Source: Ruegeria aquimaris (lineage in GTDB: Bacteria; Pseudomonadota; Alphaproteobacteria; Rhodobacterales; Rhodobacteraceae). From it: DNA of 64,000 nt. This document shows positions 18,047 through 27,446 of the stretch, piece by piece (position 1 is the first letter of the stretch; every line of letters begins with the position of its first letter). The stretch lies in NCBI RefSeq assembly GCF_025751555.1, contig NZ_JAOWLB010000012.1, forward strand, positions 62,001 to 126,000. Direction: 5' to 3'. The translations under genes and the position numbers were made by a program. The notes beneath the pieces were generated by a model. That model was not told the DNA's origin. It saw only the letters and a program-made list of their open reading frames with translations, and did not search any database.

Positions 18047-19920
18047 GCCGAACGCGCCTTGGCCTCTCGCCGCAACCGCGCGAGAATAAGCGCCAGCGCG
18101 GCGGGCGTAACCCCATCGACACGCGCGGCCTGCGCAACATTCTCCGGGCGTGCCTGGCTCAGCTTCAACTTCAGCTCGTTTGAAAGCCCATCCAGAGCAT
18201 GAAAATCGAAATCAAGCGGAATAGAGGTTGATTCATCCCGTTTCATCGCTTCGACATCACGCTCCTGCCGCGCGATGTAGTTCGCATACAAGGCATCCCG
18301 CTCGACTTGTTGCCGGGTTTCGCCATCGGTTTCCTGTAGCTCGGGAAGCAGATGCACGATGTTCTCAAACGTGGCATTCGGAAATGCCAGAACCTGCAAT
18401 CCGGTCCGTCGGGTTCCATCCTGATTTATTGCGATACCGGCGGCGAGGATTTCTTTTGGCGTAAAGCTTGATTGCTCCAAGACGGACTTTGCCGCTGACA
18501 GCTTGTCCGCCTTTTCAAGAAAGCTTTCTGTCCTCTGGATTCCGACACAGCCGATCTCGATTCCCATGGGCGTCAGACGCTGATCCGCGTTATCCGCCCG
18601 CAACGACAAGCGGAACTCGGCGCGAGATGTGAACATCCGATAAGGCTCCGATACACCGCGTGTCGTGAGATCGTCGACCATCACCCCGATATAGCTGTTG
18701 CCACGGCTGAACTTCACCGGATCGCGGTCCAAGACCCGAGATGCCGCATTCAGCCCCGCGACCAGCCCCTGCGCCGCCGCTTCTTCGTAGCCGGTTGTGC
18801 CATTGATTTGCCCGGCAAGATACAGGCCCGGAACTTCGGGCAGCGCCAGTTGCGAAGTCAGCGCACGCGGATCAATATAGTCGTATTCTATGGCGTAACC
18901 CGGCTGAAGGATCTCAACCGCTTCCAGCCCGCGAATGGAGCGGACATAAGCCTCTTGAACGTCAACCGGCAAAGACGTCGAAATCCCGTTTGGATAGACC
19001 GTGTGATCTTCCAGCCCCTCGGGTTCAAGGAACACTTGGTGCGAATCCTTGTCCGAGAATCGGACGATCTTATCCTCGATCGACGGGCAATACCGGGGCC
19101 CTACCCCTTCGATATGGCCGCCGTACATCGCAGATCGGTTCAGGTTTTTTGCGATAATCTCGTGCGTCTGGGGATTTGTGTGCGTGATTCCACATGAAAT
19201 CTGCCGCGCCTGGACCGACCGCGAGAGGAAGGAAAACAGCACCGGATCATCGTCCCCATCCTGCCGTTCCAGAATATCCCAGTTGATCGTTCTGCCATCC
19301 AGACGCGGTGGTGTGCCGGTCTTCAATCTGCCCATTGGCAGCCCGAACCCATCCAGTCGTTCAGCGAGCTTCACCGAAGGGCGATCTCCCATTCGGCCAC
19401 CCGGGCGCGAGACATCACCGATATGGATAACCCCACGCAGGAACGTACCGGATGTGAGGATTACGGTCCTGGAGCGCAGCTCTGAACCATCCCCCAGAAC
19501 AACGCCTGATACCGCTTCCCCTTGCATCAGGAAATCGACAACTTCTCCCTCGACAACGGTCAGGCCTTGACGCTTTTGTGTTTCCGCTAGCATCGCGGCG
19601 CGGTACAAGGCGCGGTCGGCCTGCGCGCGCGGTCCTTGAACCGCTGGTCCTTTTCGTCGATTCAGCAAACGAAACTGGATACCCGCCTTGTCAGCGACGC
19701 GACCCATGACGCCGTCCATTGCGTCAATCTCGCGGACAAGGTGACCTTTGCCCAGCCCACCAATGGCCGGGTTGCAGGACATTACGCCGATGTCCCGCTC
19801 TGACAGGGTGACAAGGGCCGTGCGTACACCCATTCGCGCAGCCGCATGGGCGGCCTCGGTACCGGCATGGCCGGCGCCGATCACGATGACATCAAACTCC
19901 GAATGTTTCACGTGAAACAC
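18043..19920 (-). CDS. mnmG: tRNA uridine-5-carboxymethylaminomethyl modification enzyme MnmG
   Basis: FAD-dependent partner of MnmE in making cmnm5U34 in tRNA anticodons (formerly GidA). 625 residues. The FAD dinucleotide fold is [19 protein letters not shown] near the N-terminus, with the GidA signatures [20 protein letters not shown] and [21 protein letters not shown]. It begins MFHVKH, residues imposed by the second parS site that overlaps the start. It lies 3 bp downstream of mnmE, its functional partner, on the same strand. Confidence 0.97.
   Translation of the reverse strand: MFHVKHSEFDVIVIGAGHAGTEAAHAAARMGVRTALVTLSERDIGVMSCNPAIGGLGKGHLVREIDAMDGVMGRVADKAGIQFRLLNRRKGPAVQGPRAQADRALYRAAMLAETQKRQGLTVVEGEVVDFLMQGEAVSGVVLGDGSELRSRTVILTSGTFLRGVIHIGDVSRPGGRMGDRPSVKLAERLDGFGLPMGRLKTGTPPRLDGRTINWDILERQDGDDDPVLFSFLSRSVQARQISCGITHTNPQTHEIIAKNLNRSAMYGGHIEGVGPRYCPSIEDKIVRFSDKDSHQVFLEPEGLEDHTVYPNGISTSLPVDVQEAYVRSIRGLEAVEILQPGYAIEYDYIDPRALTSQLALPEVPGLYLAGQINGTTGYEEAAAQGLVAGLNAASRVLDRDPVKFSRGNSYIGVMVDDLTTRGVSEPYRMFTSRAEFRLSLRADNADQRLTPMGIEIGCVGIQRTESFLEKADKLSAAKSVLEQSSFTPKEILAAGIAINQDGTRRTGLQVLAFPNATFENIVHLLPELQETDGETRQQVERDALYANYIARQERDVEAMKRDESTSIPLDFDFHALDGLSNELKLKLSQARPENVAQAARVDGVTPAALALILARLRREAKARSA
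19904..19919. promoter_or_regulatory. parS site 2 (at the mnmG start)
   Basis: TGTTTCACGTGAAACA, identical to parS site 1 and 1,905 bp from it. It covers codons 1-6 of mnmG (MFHVKH) from one base after the A of the ATG. Position and perfect symmetry argue for a second ParB loading site in the same segregation region. Confidence 0.93.
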
Positions 19921-19923
19921 TCC

Positions 19924-21210
19924 TCACTTTCCTAGACAGAAGGACGCAAAGATCTCATCCAGAAGGTTTTCAACATCAATCCGCCCAACCAACGATTCAA
20001 GGGCCCGGATCGCCGTGCGCAGTTCTTCGGCAGCAATATCGTACATTTCCGGGCCCGAGTCCAAAATACCTTCGGTCCGGATCAGGGCATCGTCTGCTTT
20101 GATCATGGCTTGGCGATGTCGTTCCCGGGTGGCAATCCCGGCACTGGCCGAACGCGTTTTCAACACTTGCCCGATTCGATCCACCAGAATATCGACACCC
20201 TGCCCCGTTACCCCCGAAACAGCGCCATCGGCGGTGTCCCTCTGATCCGCTTTGGGCAGAACATGGATGTCGCCATCGCGCATCGGAATCCCGGTCGCTG
20301 CCAGATCATCGGCCAGAAAAACCCGCAGATCCGCGCTTTCTGCCCGGCGTCTTGCCAGCGCGATCCCCATTCCCTCGACCACATCCCCGGTATCGCGCAA
20401 ACCCGCGGTATCCAACAGTGTCACAGGCAGGCCAGCAAGGTCCATCCGGACCTCAATAACATCCCGCGTCGTCCCGGCAATCTCCGAGGTCAAGGCCGCC
20501 TCACGTCCGGCAAGCGTGTTCAAAAGCGTGGATTTTCCGGCGTTCGGCGGACCAACAATGGCAACTTCGAATCCGGTTCTAATCCGCTCGGCAATGCGTA
20601 CACCAGAAATCTGACGTCCCAGATCTGCGCGCACTTCGCTGAGCAGCCCCAGAACCTCGGGCGTCACATCCGTTGGCACCTCTTCGTCCGCAAAATCGAT
20701 AACCGCCTCCAGCAGCGCCGCCGCCCGGATCAGCTTGCGTCGCCAGTCCTCGGCCACCTGTCCCAGGGCGCCAGCCAGAACGGCTTGCGCCTGTTTGCGC
20801 TGCGCTTCAGTTTCGGCGTCGATCAGATCTGCCAGACCCTCGACCTGAGCTAGGTCGAGTTTGCCGTTTTCCAACGCCCGTCGAGTGAATTCCCCGGGTT
20901 CAGCCAGGCGCAAGCCGTCCAGTTCCACCAATCTGCGCAATATGGCCTCGGTCGTGGCCAGGCTGCCGTGGATCTGAAACTCGACAACATCTTCGCCGGT
21001 AAAACTGGCCGGAGCTGAGAAACTCAGGATAACGCCGTCATCCAGCCGCGCCCCATCCCCACCGTACAGTGTGCGCACCAGCATACCGCGTGCAGGCACC
21101 TGCGATCCCGTCAGGACAGCGGCTGCAGCATGGGCGTTGGGGCCAGAGAGGCGCACAACCGCCACTCCGGCCTTTCCCTGTGCCGTAGCCAAGGCGAAAA
21201 TCGTGTCCAT
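19924..21210 (-). CDS. mnmE: tRNA modification GTPase MnmE
   Basis: GTPase that works with MnmG on wobble uridine modification (formerly TrmE). 428 residues. The N-terminal formyl-THF-binding domain has the [13 protein letters not shown] signature. A G domain with G1 [11 protein letters not shown] (about 222-232) and G3 [10 protein letters not shown] is inserted in a helical domain. The C-terminus ends FCLGK, the CxGK motif with the catalytically required cysteine. mnmE-mnmG order and spacing suggest one transcript. Confidence 0.97.
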   Translation of the reverse strand: MDTIFALATAQGKAGVAVVRLSGPNAHAAAAVLTGSQVPARGMLVRTLYGGDGARLDDGVILSFSAPASFTGEDVVEFQIHGSLATTEAILRRLVELDGLRLAEPGEFTRRALENGKLDLAQVEGLADLIDAETEAQRKQAQAVLAGALGQVAEDWRRKLIRAAALLEAVIDFADEEVPTDVTPEVLGLLSEVRADLGRQISGVRIAERIRTGFEVAIVGPPNAGKSTLLNTLAGREAALTSEIAGTTRDVIEVRMDLAGLPVTLLDTAGLRDTGDVVEGMGIALARRRAESADLRVFLADDLAATGIPMRDGDIHVLPKADQRDTADGAVSGVTGQGVDILVDRIGQVLKTRSASAGIATRERHRQAMIKADDALIRTEGILDSGPEMYDIAAEELRTAIRALESLVGRIDVENLLDEIFASFCLGK

Positions 21211-21240
21211 CCCAAGCCTCTTGCCCCGGACCGACCCGGA

Positions 21241-22512
21241 TCAGGTGTTCATTGAATCGAAGAATTCGCCGTTGGTCTTGGTCTGTTTCAGCTTTGACAG
21301 CAGGAACTCGATGGCGTCGGTCGTACCCATCGGGTTCAGGATGCGGCGCAGGACAAAGGTCTTTTGCAGATCGCTCTTCTCGACCAGCAGATCCTCTTTC
21401 CGGGTACCGGACTTGAGAATGTCGATGGCCGGGAACACGCGCTTGTCGGCGATCTTGCGGTCCAGAACCAGTTCCGAGTTACCGGTGCCCTTGAATTCTT
21501 CAAAGATGACTTCGTCCATCCGGCTGCCGGTATCGATCAGCGCGGTGGCGATGATGGTCAGCGAGCCGCCCTCTTCGATGTTCCGCGCCGCACCAAAGAA
21601 CCGCTTGGGCCGTTGCAACGCGTTGGCGTCCACACCACCGGTCAAAACCTTACCCGAAGAGGGAACCACGGTGTTGAAGGCTCTACCAAGTCTTGTGATC
21701 GAGTCGAGAAGAATAACAACATCTCGTTTATGTTCGACCAGACGCTTGGCCTTTTCGATCACCATTTCCGAAACTGCCACGTGCCGCGCGGCCGGTTCGT
21801 CAAAGGTCGATGACACGACCTCCCCCTTGACCGAACGCTGCATGTCGGTGACTTCCTCGGGGCGTTCGTCGATCAGAAGAACGATCAGATAGCACTCCGG
21901 ATGGTTCTTCTCGATCGAATGCGCGATGTTTTGCAGGATCACCGTCTTACCCGTCCGCGGCGGCGCCACGATCAACGAACGCTGTCCCTTGCCGATTGGC
22001 GCCACAAGGTCGATCACCCGGGCCGAGCGGTCCTTGATGGTCGGATCCTCGATCTCCATCTTCAGCCGTTCATCCGGATAAAGCGGCGTCAGGTTGTCAA
22101 AGGCGATCTTGTGCCGCGCCTTTTCAGGGTCTTCAAAGTTGATCTTGGTGACATTGGTCAGCGCAAAATAGCGCTCGATGTCATCTGGCGCCTTGATCTC
22201 GCCCTCAACCGTGTCCCCGGTGCGCAGCGAATACTGGCGGATCATGTCGGGCGAAACATAGATGTCATCGGGGCCCGGCAGATAGTTCGCCTCGGGTGAG
22301 CGCAGGAACCCGAACCCGTCCTGCAATACCTCCAGCACGCCGTCGCCGCCGATGGTCCAGCCCTCATCAGCCCGCTCGCGCAGGATCTGGAACATCATCT
22401 CTCCCTTGCGCATGGTCGAGGCGTTCTCGATCTCCAGCTCCTCTGCCATGGCCAGCAGGTCCTTGGGGCTCTTGGCTTTGAGATCGGCCAGGTTCAGGGA
22501 TTCGATCATCAT
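21241..22512 (-). CDS. rho: transcription termination factor Rho
   Basis: Hexameric RNA helicase that terminates transcription. 423 residues. The RNA-binding cold-shock-like domain contains [23 protein letters not shown]; the ATPase has Walker [12 protein letters not shown] and Walker [16 protein letters not shown]; the Q- and R-loop regions ([20 protein letters not shown]) are intact. Tandem ATGs at 22512 and 22509 are both possible; the first is used. It sits between hemJ and mnmE on the origin-proximal leftward strand. Confidence 0.96.
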   Translation of the reverse strand: MMIESLNLADLKAKSPKDLLAMAEELEIENASTMRKGEMMFQILRERADEGWTIGGDGVLEVLQDGFGFLRSPEANYLPGPDDIYVSPDMIRQYSLRTGDTVEGEIKAPDDIERYFALTNVTKINFEDPEKARHKIAFDNLTPLYPDERLKMEIEDPTIKDRSARVIDLVAPIGKGQRSLIVAPPRTGKTVILQNIAHSIEKNHPECYLIVLLIDERPEEVTDMQRSVKGEVVSSTFDEPAARHVAVSEMVIEKAKRLVEHKRDVVILLDSITRLGRAFNTVVPSSGKVLTGGVDANALQRPKRFFGAARNIEEGGSLTIIATALIDTGSRMDEVIFEEFKGTGNSELVLDRKIADKRVFPAIDILKSGTRKEDLLVEKSDLQKTFVLRRILNPMGTTDAIEFLLSKLKQTKTNGEFFDSMNT

Positions 22513-22635
22513 CGTATACGGTCCTCTGCCGCTGCAAGAGCGGCTCAAACGGAATTGGCATCGGGAATTGCACGGCTGCCCGGACGGGCGCTTTTGGCCT
22601 AGATAAGGCCGCTGGCGGGCAGAGTCAAAGGGGGA

Positions 22636-23085
22636 TCAGAACTTTAGGATCACCGCAAGCACGATCACCACCATCAGCAGCGTCGGAACCTCGTTCATCA
22701 TCCGGTACTGGCGGCCCGTCAGACGATTGCGGCCTTCCAGGAAATCCTTGCGGCGCATGGCCAGCCAATGATGGAACCAGGTCATGCCGATCACCGACGC
22801 GCCCTTGGCCCAGGGCCAGATCTCGGCCCAATCGACGATACCTGGCGTCAGCACCATCAAGAGGCCACACACCCAGGACACCACCATTGCCGGGCGCATG
22901 ATCACCCGGATCAGCTTTTCCTCCATCTCCTGAAAGATCGCCGGTGCATTCTGCACCTTCTCTGCCTTTTCGACATGATACACAAAGAGCCTGGGCAGAT
23001 AGAACAATCCGGCCATCCAGCTGATCACCGCCATGATGTGCAGGGACTTGATCCAGGGGTAGATCACGAACAGCAGGTCTTCCAT
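22636..23085 (-). CDS. hemJ: protoporphyrinogen IX oxidase, HemJ type
   Basis: Integral membrane enzyme that oxidises protoporphyrinogen IX to protoporphyrin IX in heme synthesis. 149 residues. The N-terminal PWIKSLHIMAVISWMAGLFYLPRLFVYH contains the conserved membrane histidine of the family. Further segments (VVSWVCGLLMVLTPG, MTWFHHWLAMRRK and LLMVVIVLAVILKF) give about four membrane helices. It is the last leftward gene before the origin-like region. Confidence 0.9.
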   Translation of the reverse strand: MEDLLFVIYPWIKSLHIMAVISWMAGLFYLPRLFVYHVEKAEKVQNAPAIFQEMEEKLIRVIMRPAMVVSWVCGLLMVLTPGIVDWAEIWPWAKGASVIGMTWFHHWLAMRRKDFLEGRNRLTGRQYRMMNEVPTLLMVVIVLAVILKF

Positions 23086-23496
23086 CTCGTCTCGCTCCGA
23101 TACGCCGGGTCGGGTCTAATCATAAATATAGAAAAGAAGAAAGGATGATGGTTTTGTAGGTAACCCTCATCCCGTGGATTATTTGATCGTCCCGGCGTTT
23201 TCCCCAGCATGTACAACCTTGGCAAGATTGATCCACGGCTGTGGAAATAAGTAGAAATACGTATTATAAACAATAACTTGAATGAAAATCTCTGTCGTGG
23301 ATGACTCTGGGGCCAATGGATCTCTCTCTTGGAAAACCCGGGTTATCCCATCTTGTCGCTTTATCCTTTTCCCAAATGGACAGATCGCGGGCGACTCCCC
23401 CGAAGTTTTACCGTTTTCCCCGGGGTTGCGTGTCAACCCGAAAAGACAGAAAACCCGTGCAAGCCAAATCAATGCCTTGCCCACGGGGTTTTCCAC
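23086..23496. other. candidate chromosomal replication origin (oriC), gene-free 411 bp
   Basis: This divergent gap between hemJ and maf is more AT-rich than its surroundings, especially near 23116-23157 and 23245-23290. It holds sequences close to the DnaA box TTATCCACA: 23173-23181 (minus, TAATCCACG), 23229-23237 (plus, TGATCCACG), 23240-23248 (minus, ATTTCCACA), 23296-23304 (minus, TCATCCACG), and 23489-23497 (plus, TTTTCCACA, touching the maf start). Two GANTC sites, at 23303 and 23393, could be CcrM-methylated. Leftward genes on one side, rightward on the other, and parABS 3.5-5 kb away fit an alphaproteobacterial origin. No protein-coding frame looks real. Confidence 0.72.
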
Positions 23497-24096
23497 ATGA
23501 CTGTCCCCCTGATCCTTGCATCCGGTTCCGAAATCCGGGCGCGGCTGCTGCAAAACGCAGCTATACCGTTTACCAGCATCGTGCCGCGCGTTGATGAAGA
23601 AACCGTAAAATCTGCCCTTCTGGCAGAGGGCGCACCGCCGCGCGACATCGCCGACGCCCTAGCCGAGCTCAAGGCGCGCAAGGTCAGCGACAAACACCCC
23701 GGTGCCATGGTGATCGGCTGCGATCAGGTGCTCGACTTTCAGGGCAGGATGCTGTCGAAACCCGACAGCCCGGACACCGCGCTGGTGCAGCTCAAAGAGA
23801 TGCGCGGCCAGCGCCACATGCTGCTATCGGCGGCGGTTATCTGTCAGGACGGCCAGCCGATATGGCGCCATGTGGGACAGGTGCGGCTCAGAATGCGCGA
23901 GATGTCCGATGCCTATCTCTCGAAATACGTCAACCGCAACTGGGACAGCATCCGCCACGCCGTTGGCGCCTACAAGCTCGAGGAAGAGGGCGTTCGGCTT
24001 TTCACCACCATTGACGGGGACTATTTTAACGTTTTGGGTATGCCCATGTTGGAACTGCTCAACTTTCTGGCGATGCGCGAGGTGATAGAGACATGA
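23497..24096 (+). CDS. maf: Maf family nucleotide pyrophosphatase
   Basis: Maf proteins hydrolyse modified or non-canonical nucleoside triphosphates and affect septum formation when overexpressed. 199 residues starting MTVPLILASGSEIRARLL, where ASGSxxRxxLL is the Maf substrate-binding signature. VIGCDQVLDFQGRMLSKP carries the catalytic Asp. KYVNRNWDSIRHAVGAYKLEEEG is the usual C-terminal region. The ATG at 23497 overlaps a DnaA-box-like sequence. Its stop overlaps the aroE ATG by 4 bases; it is the first gene of maf-aroE-coaE-dnaQ. Confidence 0.92.
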   Translation: MTVPLILASGSEIRARLLQNAAIPFTSIVPRVDEETVKSALLAEGAPPRDIADALAELKARKVSDKHPGAMVIGCDQVLDFQGRMLSKPDSPDTALVQLKEMRGQRHMLLSAAVICQDGQPIWRHVGQVRLRMREMSDAYLSKYVNRNWDSIRHAVGAYKLEEEGVRLFTTIDGDYFNVLGMPMLELLNFLAMREVIET

Positions 24097-24926
24097 CGGA
24101 CAGCCGAATTCCACTGGCCGGGGTGATCGGTCATCCGATCGCACATTCGAAATCGCCCCGCCTGCATGGCCATTGGCTCAAGACCTACGGGATCAACGGG
24201 CATTACATCCCGATGGATGTCGCGCCGCAGGATCTGGTCCAGGTGATCCGCACCCTCCCCAAGGCCGGGTTTGTCGGCGTCAATGTCACCATTCCGCATA
24301 AAGAGGCAGTGATGTCTGCGGTCGATCAGATCACCGACCGGGCCACCCTGATCGGCGCGGTAAACACGCTCACCTTTCGCGAGGATGGCCGCATTCTGGG
24401 CGACAATACCGATGGCTATGGTTTCATGGAAAACCTGCGCAGCGGCGCCCCGGATTGGGACCCGAAATCAGGCCCTGCCGTGGTGTTCGGTGCCGGCGGC
24501 GCGGCCCGCGCGGTGATCACCGCCCTGGCCGAGGCCGGCGTGCCCGAGATCATCGTGACCAACCGCACCCGCCCCCGCGCGGAAAAACTGCGCGACGATT
24601 TTGGCCAGCGGATCACCGTGGCCGATTGGGTACAGGCCGGGAATGTCGTCGAAGATGCGCGGCTGGTGGTCAACACCACCTCGCTTGGCATGATCGGCAA
24701 GCCCGAGTTGCGGGTTCCGCTGGATGGTCTGCGCACTGATGCCGTGGTGACCGATCTGGTCTATGCCCCTCTCAAGACCCGCCTTTTGGCCACCGCCGAA
24801 GAGATGGGATGCACCACGGTGGACGGTCTGGGCATGCTATTGCACCAGGCGGTGCCCGGTTTCGAACGCTGGTTCGGCGAACGCCCCGTGGTCGATGCGG
24901 CAACCCGGGCGGCCGCCCTCAGATGA
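24093..24926 (+). CDS. aroE: shikimate dehydrogenase
   Basis: Reduces 3-dehydroshikimate to shikimate with NADPH in aromatic amino acid synthesis. 277 residues. The shikimate site is GHPIAHSKSPRLHG (Ser-X-Ser pair near 21-23), with catalytic NVTIPHKEAV (Lys in PHK) and the NADP fold VVFGAGGAARAVITALAEAG followed by NRTRPRAEKL. ATGA overlaps at both ends join it to maf and coaE. Confidence 0.96.
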   Translation: MTDSRIPLAGVIGHPIAHSKSPRLHGHWLKTYGINGHYIPMDVAPQDLVQVIRTLPKAGFVGVNVTIPHKEAVMSAVDQITDRATLIGAVNTLTFREDGRILGDNTDGYGFMENLRSGAPDWDPKSGPAVVFGAGGAARAVITALAEAGVPEIIVTNRTRPRAEKLRDDFGQRITVADWVQAGNVVEDARLVVNTTSLGMIGKPELRVPLDGLRTDAVVTDLVYAPLKTRLLATAEEMGCTTVDGLGMLLHQAVPGFERWFGERPVVDAATRAAALR

Positions 24927-25516
24927 CATTCCTGCTCGGCCTGACCGGCTCTATCGGCATGGGCAAATCGACCACGGCACGGCTGTTTGTCGAAGAGGGA
25001 TGCGCGCTTTGGGATGCGGACGCCGCCGTGCACCGGCTTTACGCCCCCGGCGGCGCGGCGGTGGAACCGATGCGTGCCGCCTTCCCTGATGCCATTATGA
25101 ATGATGCGGTCAGCCGCGATGCGCTCAAGGCGATCATCGCCGCCGACCCATCGGCGCTGAAACGGATCGAATCCATTGTCCATCCCCTTGTGGCACAGGA
25201 CCGCGCGCGGTTTCGCGACACCGCGACCGCCGATATCCTCGTTTTTGACATTCCTTTGTTGTTCGAAACCGGTGGCGATGCGGCGATGGATGCCGTCGCC
25301 TGTGTCTCGATCCCGCCTGACGAGCAAAAGGCCCGGGTGATGGCGCGCGGCACCATGACCGAGGCCCAGTTCGAGCAGATTCGCGCCAAGCAGATGCCCA
25401 ATGACGAAAAATGCGCCCGTTCCGATTTCGTCATCGTGACCGACACTCTGGACCATGCCCGCGCGCAGGTGCAGGATGTGGTCAGGCAGATACGGGCAAG
25501 GCAAAACCATGCGTGA
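24923..25516 (+). CDS. coaE: dephospho-CoA kinase
   Basis: Final step of coenzyme A synthesis, phosphorylating the 3'-OH of dephospho-CoA. 197 residues. The Walker A motif is GLTGSIGMGKSTTA (about 6-19), then LWDADAAVHRLY (substrate Asp), and the CoA domain IVHPLVAQDRARF. LVFDIPLLFETGGD is the lid and Walker B region. It overlaps aroE by 4 bp and dnaQ by 8 bp. Confidence 0.96.
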   Translation: MTFLLGLTGSIGMGKSTTARLFVEEGCALWDADAAVHRLYAPGGAAVEPMRAAFPDAIMNDAVSRDALKAIIAADPSALKRIESIVHPLVAQDRARFRDTATADILVFDIPLLFETGGDAAMDAVACVSIPPDEQKARVMARGTMTEAQFEQIRAKQMPNDEKCARSDFVIVTDTLDHARAQVQDVVRQIRARQNHA

Positions 25517-26231
25517 AATTGTTCTCGATACGGAAACAACCGGTTTCGATCCGGAAACGGGCGACCGCATTGTCGAGATTGGCGCCATCGAGCTGTGGAA
25601 CCATGTTGCCACCGGCGAAACCTATCACCAGTATATCAATCCCGAACGCATGATGCCGGCCGAGGCCTTTGGCGTGCATGGCATCGGCCCCGATATTCTG
25701 GAACCGCCGCAACAGCCGCAGCCGGGACAGGTGACCCTCAAGGACAAACCCGTCTTTGCCCGTGTCGGCGAGGCGTTCCGCGATTTCATCGGTGATGCGA
25801 AACTGGTGATCCACAACGCCGCTTTCGACATGAAGTTCCTCAATGCAGAATTGCGCTGGATGGGGCTGCCGGAAATCCCGTTTGACCGCGCTATCGACAC
25901 GCTGGCCCTGGCGCGGCGCAAGTTTCCGGGCTCACCGGCAACGCTGGACGCGCTCTGCCGTCGGTTCGGCATCGACAACTCGAACCGGGTGCTGCACGGC
26001 GCGCTTCTCGACTCAGAGATCTTGGCCGAGGTCTATCTGGAACTGATCGGGGGAAAGCAGCCGGATTTTGGCCTGTCTGCCGTGGTCAACACGGGTGCAG
26101 GCCCGACTGAGACTTGGCGCGCCTACCCGCGTCCCGCCCCCTTGCCGCCCCGCCTCACCGAGGATGAGCGCGCGGCGCATGAGGCGTTTGTCGACAAACT
26201 CGGCGACAAGGCGGTGTGGAAACGCGCCTGA
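25509..26231 (+). CDS. dnaQ: DNA polymerase III epsilon subunit (3'-5' proofreading exonuclease)
   Basis: Proofreading subunit of the replicative polymerase. 240 residues, beginning MREIVLDTETTGFDPETG: the ExoI motif Asp-X-Glu at residues 7-9. ExoII is HNAAFDMKFLNAEL and ExoIII is RVLHGALLDSEILAEVYL (His and Asp), so it is the DEDDh type. The C-terminal tail that binds the polymerase alpha subunit is present. A strong hairpin over its stop codon separates it from convergent secB. Confidence 0.95.
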   Translation: MREIVLDTETTGFDPETGDRIVEIGAIELWNHVATGETYHQYINPERMMPAEAFGVHGIGPDILEPPQQPQPGQVTLKDKPVFARVGEAFRDFIGDAKLVIHNAAFDMKFLNAELRWMGLPEIPFDRAIDTLALARRKFPGSPATLDALCRRFGIDNSNRVLHGALLDSEILAEVYLELIGGKQPDFGLSAVVNTGAGPTETWRAYPRPAPLPPRLTEDERAAHEAFVDKLGDKAVWKRA

Positions 26232-26248
26232 CTTTGGGTCAGGCGCGT
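26222..26248. terminator. bidirectional hairpin terminator, dnaQ/secB
   Basis: ACGCGCCTGAC (26222-26232) and GTCAGGCGCGT (26238-26248) form an 11-bp perfect stem with a 5-nt loop between two convergent genes. The stem contains the dnaQ stop codon. No long T-run follows directly on either strand, so termination strength is uncertain. Confidence 0.6.
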
Positions 26249-26256
26249 CAACAGGA

Positions 26257-26775
26257 TCAGGCGTCGGCCTGTTTTTCTTTTTGCGCCTGTGCGGCGGCCT
26301 GCTGGCGTGACAGTTCGGCCCGGTACAGCGCCATAAAGTCGATGCTGTCCAGGTTCAGCGGCGGGTAACCGCCGTCGCGGGTCACGTCGCTGACGATCCG
26401 GCGCAGGAACGGGAACAGCATTCGCGGGCACTCGATCAGCAGGAACGGATGCAGCTGCTCGTTCGGCACGCCCTCGACATGGAAGATGCCGCAATAATCC
26501 AGCTCCAGCACGAACAGCACGTCGTCCATGCCCTTGGCCTTGGAGTTGATGTTCAGCTTGATCGACACTTCGAACTGGTTGTCGGCGCTGCGTTTTTTGG
26601 CATCCAGCGAAACCTGTACGCTGACGTCAGGCTGAACCTCGCCCGTTGCGCCGCGCTGCGCCATGACATTCTCGAACGACATGTCGCGAATGAACTGGGT
26701 CAGAACCCGCATCTGGATTTGGGGCGGTTGCTGGGGCGCGGCTGCCGCGTCACCCTGGGCTTCGTTTTCGGCCAT
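26257..26775 (-). CDS. secB: protein-export chaperone SecB
   Basis: Tetrameric cytosolic chaperone that holds preproteins unfolded and hands them to SecA. 172 residues. After a low-complexity N-terminus (GDAAAAPQQPPQ) come MRVLTQFIRDMSFENV, LDYCGIFHVEGVPNEQLHPFLLIECPRMLFPFLRRIVSDVTRDGG and PPLNLDSIDFMALY, all SecB signatures. The acidic and glutamine-rich tail is lineage-typical. It is convergent with dnaQ and downstream of fxsA. Confidence 0.95.
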   Translation of the reverse strand: MAENEAQGDAAAAPQQPPQIQMRVLTQFIRDMSFENVMAQRGATGEVQPDVSVQVSLDAKKRSADNQFEVSIKLNINSKAKGMDDVLFVLELDYCGIFHVEGVPNEQLHPFLLIECPRMLFPFLRRIVSDVTRDGGYPPLNLDSIDFMALYRAELSRQQAAAQAQKEKQADA

Positions 26776-26831
26776 GAAATTCCTCCGGAATGATCAAATT
26801 TGCCCATGCTTAACAGCTTGGTCAGATCACC

Positions 26832-27338
26832 TCAATGGCGGTCGGGTCCCTCGACCCAACCGGATGGGCCACTGTCCCGGCGGCGCGGATGCCGGACTTC
26901 TTCCCATTCGCCATCAATGACGTCACCGCCGCCGCCATAAGTGCCGCGCGGACTGTCAAATCCCGCTCCTGTGCCCATCTGGAACTGGGTCACCGTCACC
27001 CGCGACCGAACGTAACGGAACACCGCCACCCGGACGGCCGGAACAAGCAGGGCAAACCCCAGCGCATCGGTGAAAAAGCCTGGCGTCAGCAGCAGCGCGC
27101 CGGAAAACAAAATCATTGCCCCATGCGCCAGCGGCTCGGTCGGATCGTCCAGATCCGAGAATGCCCGCTGCAATTGCCCCATCGCCATGCGACCTTGTGT
27201 CCGCACCAGCCATGTACCCAGAACCGCGGTCAGCACCACAATACCCAGTGTCGGCCACAACCCGATCAGGCCGCCAACCTGAATGAAAAGGGCGATTTCG
27301 ATGATGGGTACCAGCAGAAACGCCAGAAACAGATACAT
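26832..27338 (-). CDS. fxsA: FxsA family membrane protein
   Basis: 168-residue inner-membrane protein. The N-terminal LFLAFLLVPIIEIALFIQVG and GLWPTLGIVVLTAVLGTWLVR are FxsA signature membrane segments. A second pair surrounds FSGALLLTPGFFTDALGFALLVP. The C-terminal 50 residues are hydrophilic and probably cytosolic. E. coli FxsA influences exclusion of phage T7 by F plasmid; the normal role is unknown. It is divergent from the Tim44-like gene. Confidence 0.88.
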   Translation of the reverse strand: MYLFLAFLLVPIIEIALFIQVGGLIGLWPTLGIVVLTAVLGTWLVRTQGRMAMGQLQRAFSDLDDPTEPLAHGAMILFSGALLLTPGFFTDALGFALLVPAVRVAVFRYVRSRVTVTQFQMGTGAGFDSPRGTYGGGGDVIDGEWEEVRHPRRRDSGPSGWVEGPDRH

Positions 27339-27446
27339 TTGCTTTGCCCTTTCGCTTATCCTCGGCTGTGGACTTGACCGGATCGGTTCCCTACATAGTG
27401 ACCGGAAGCGAAACTTACAAAGTTTCTTGCCTGAGACGAGGACACA

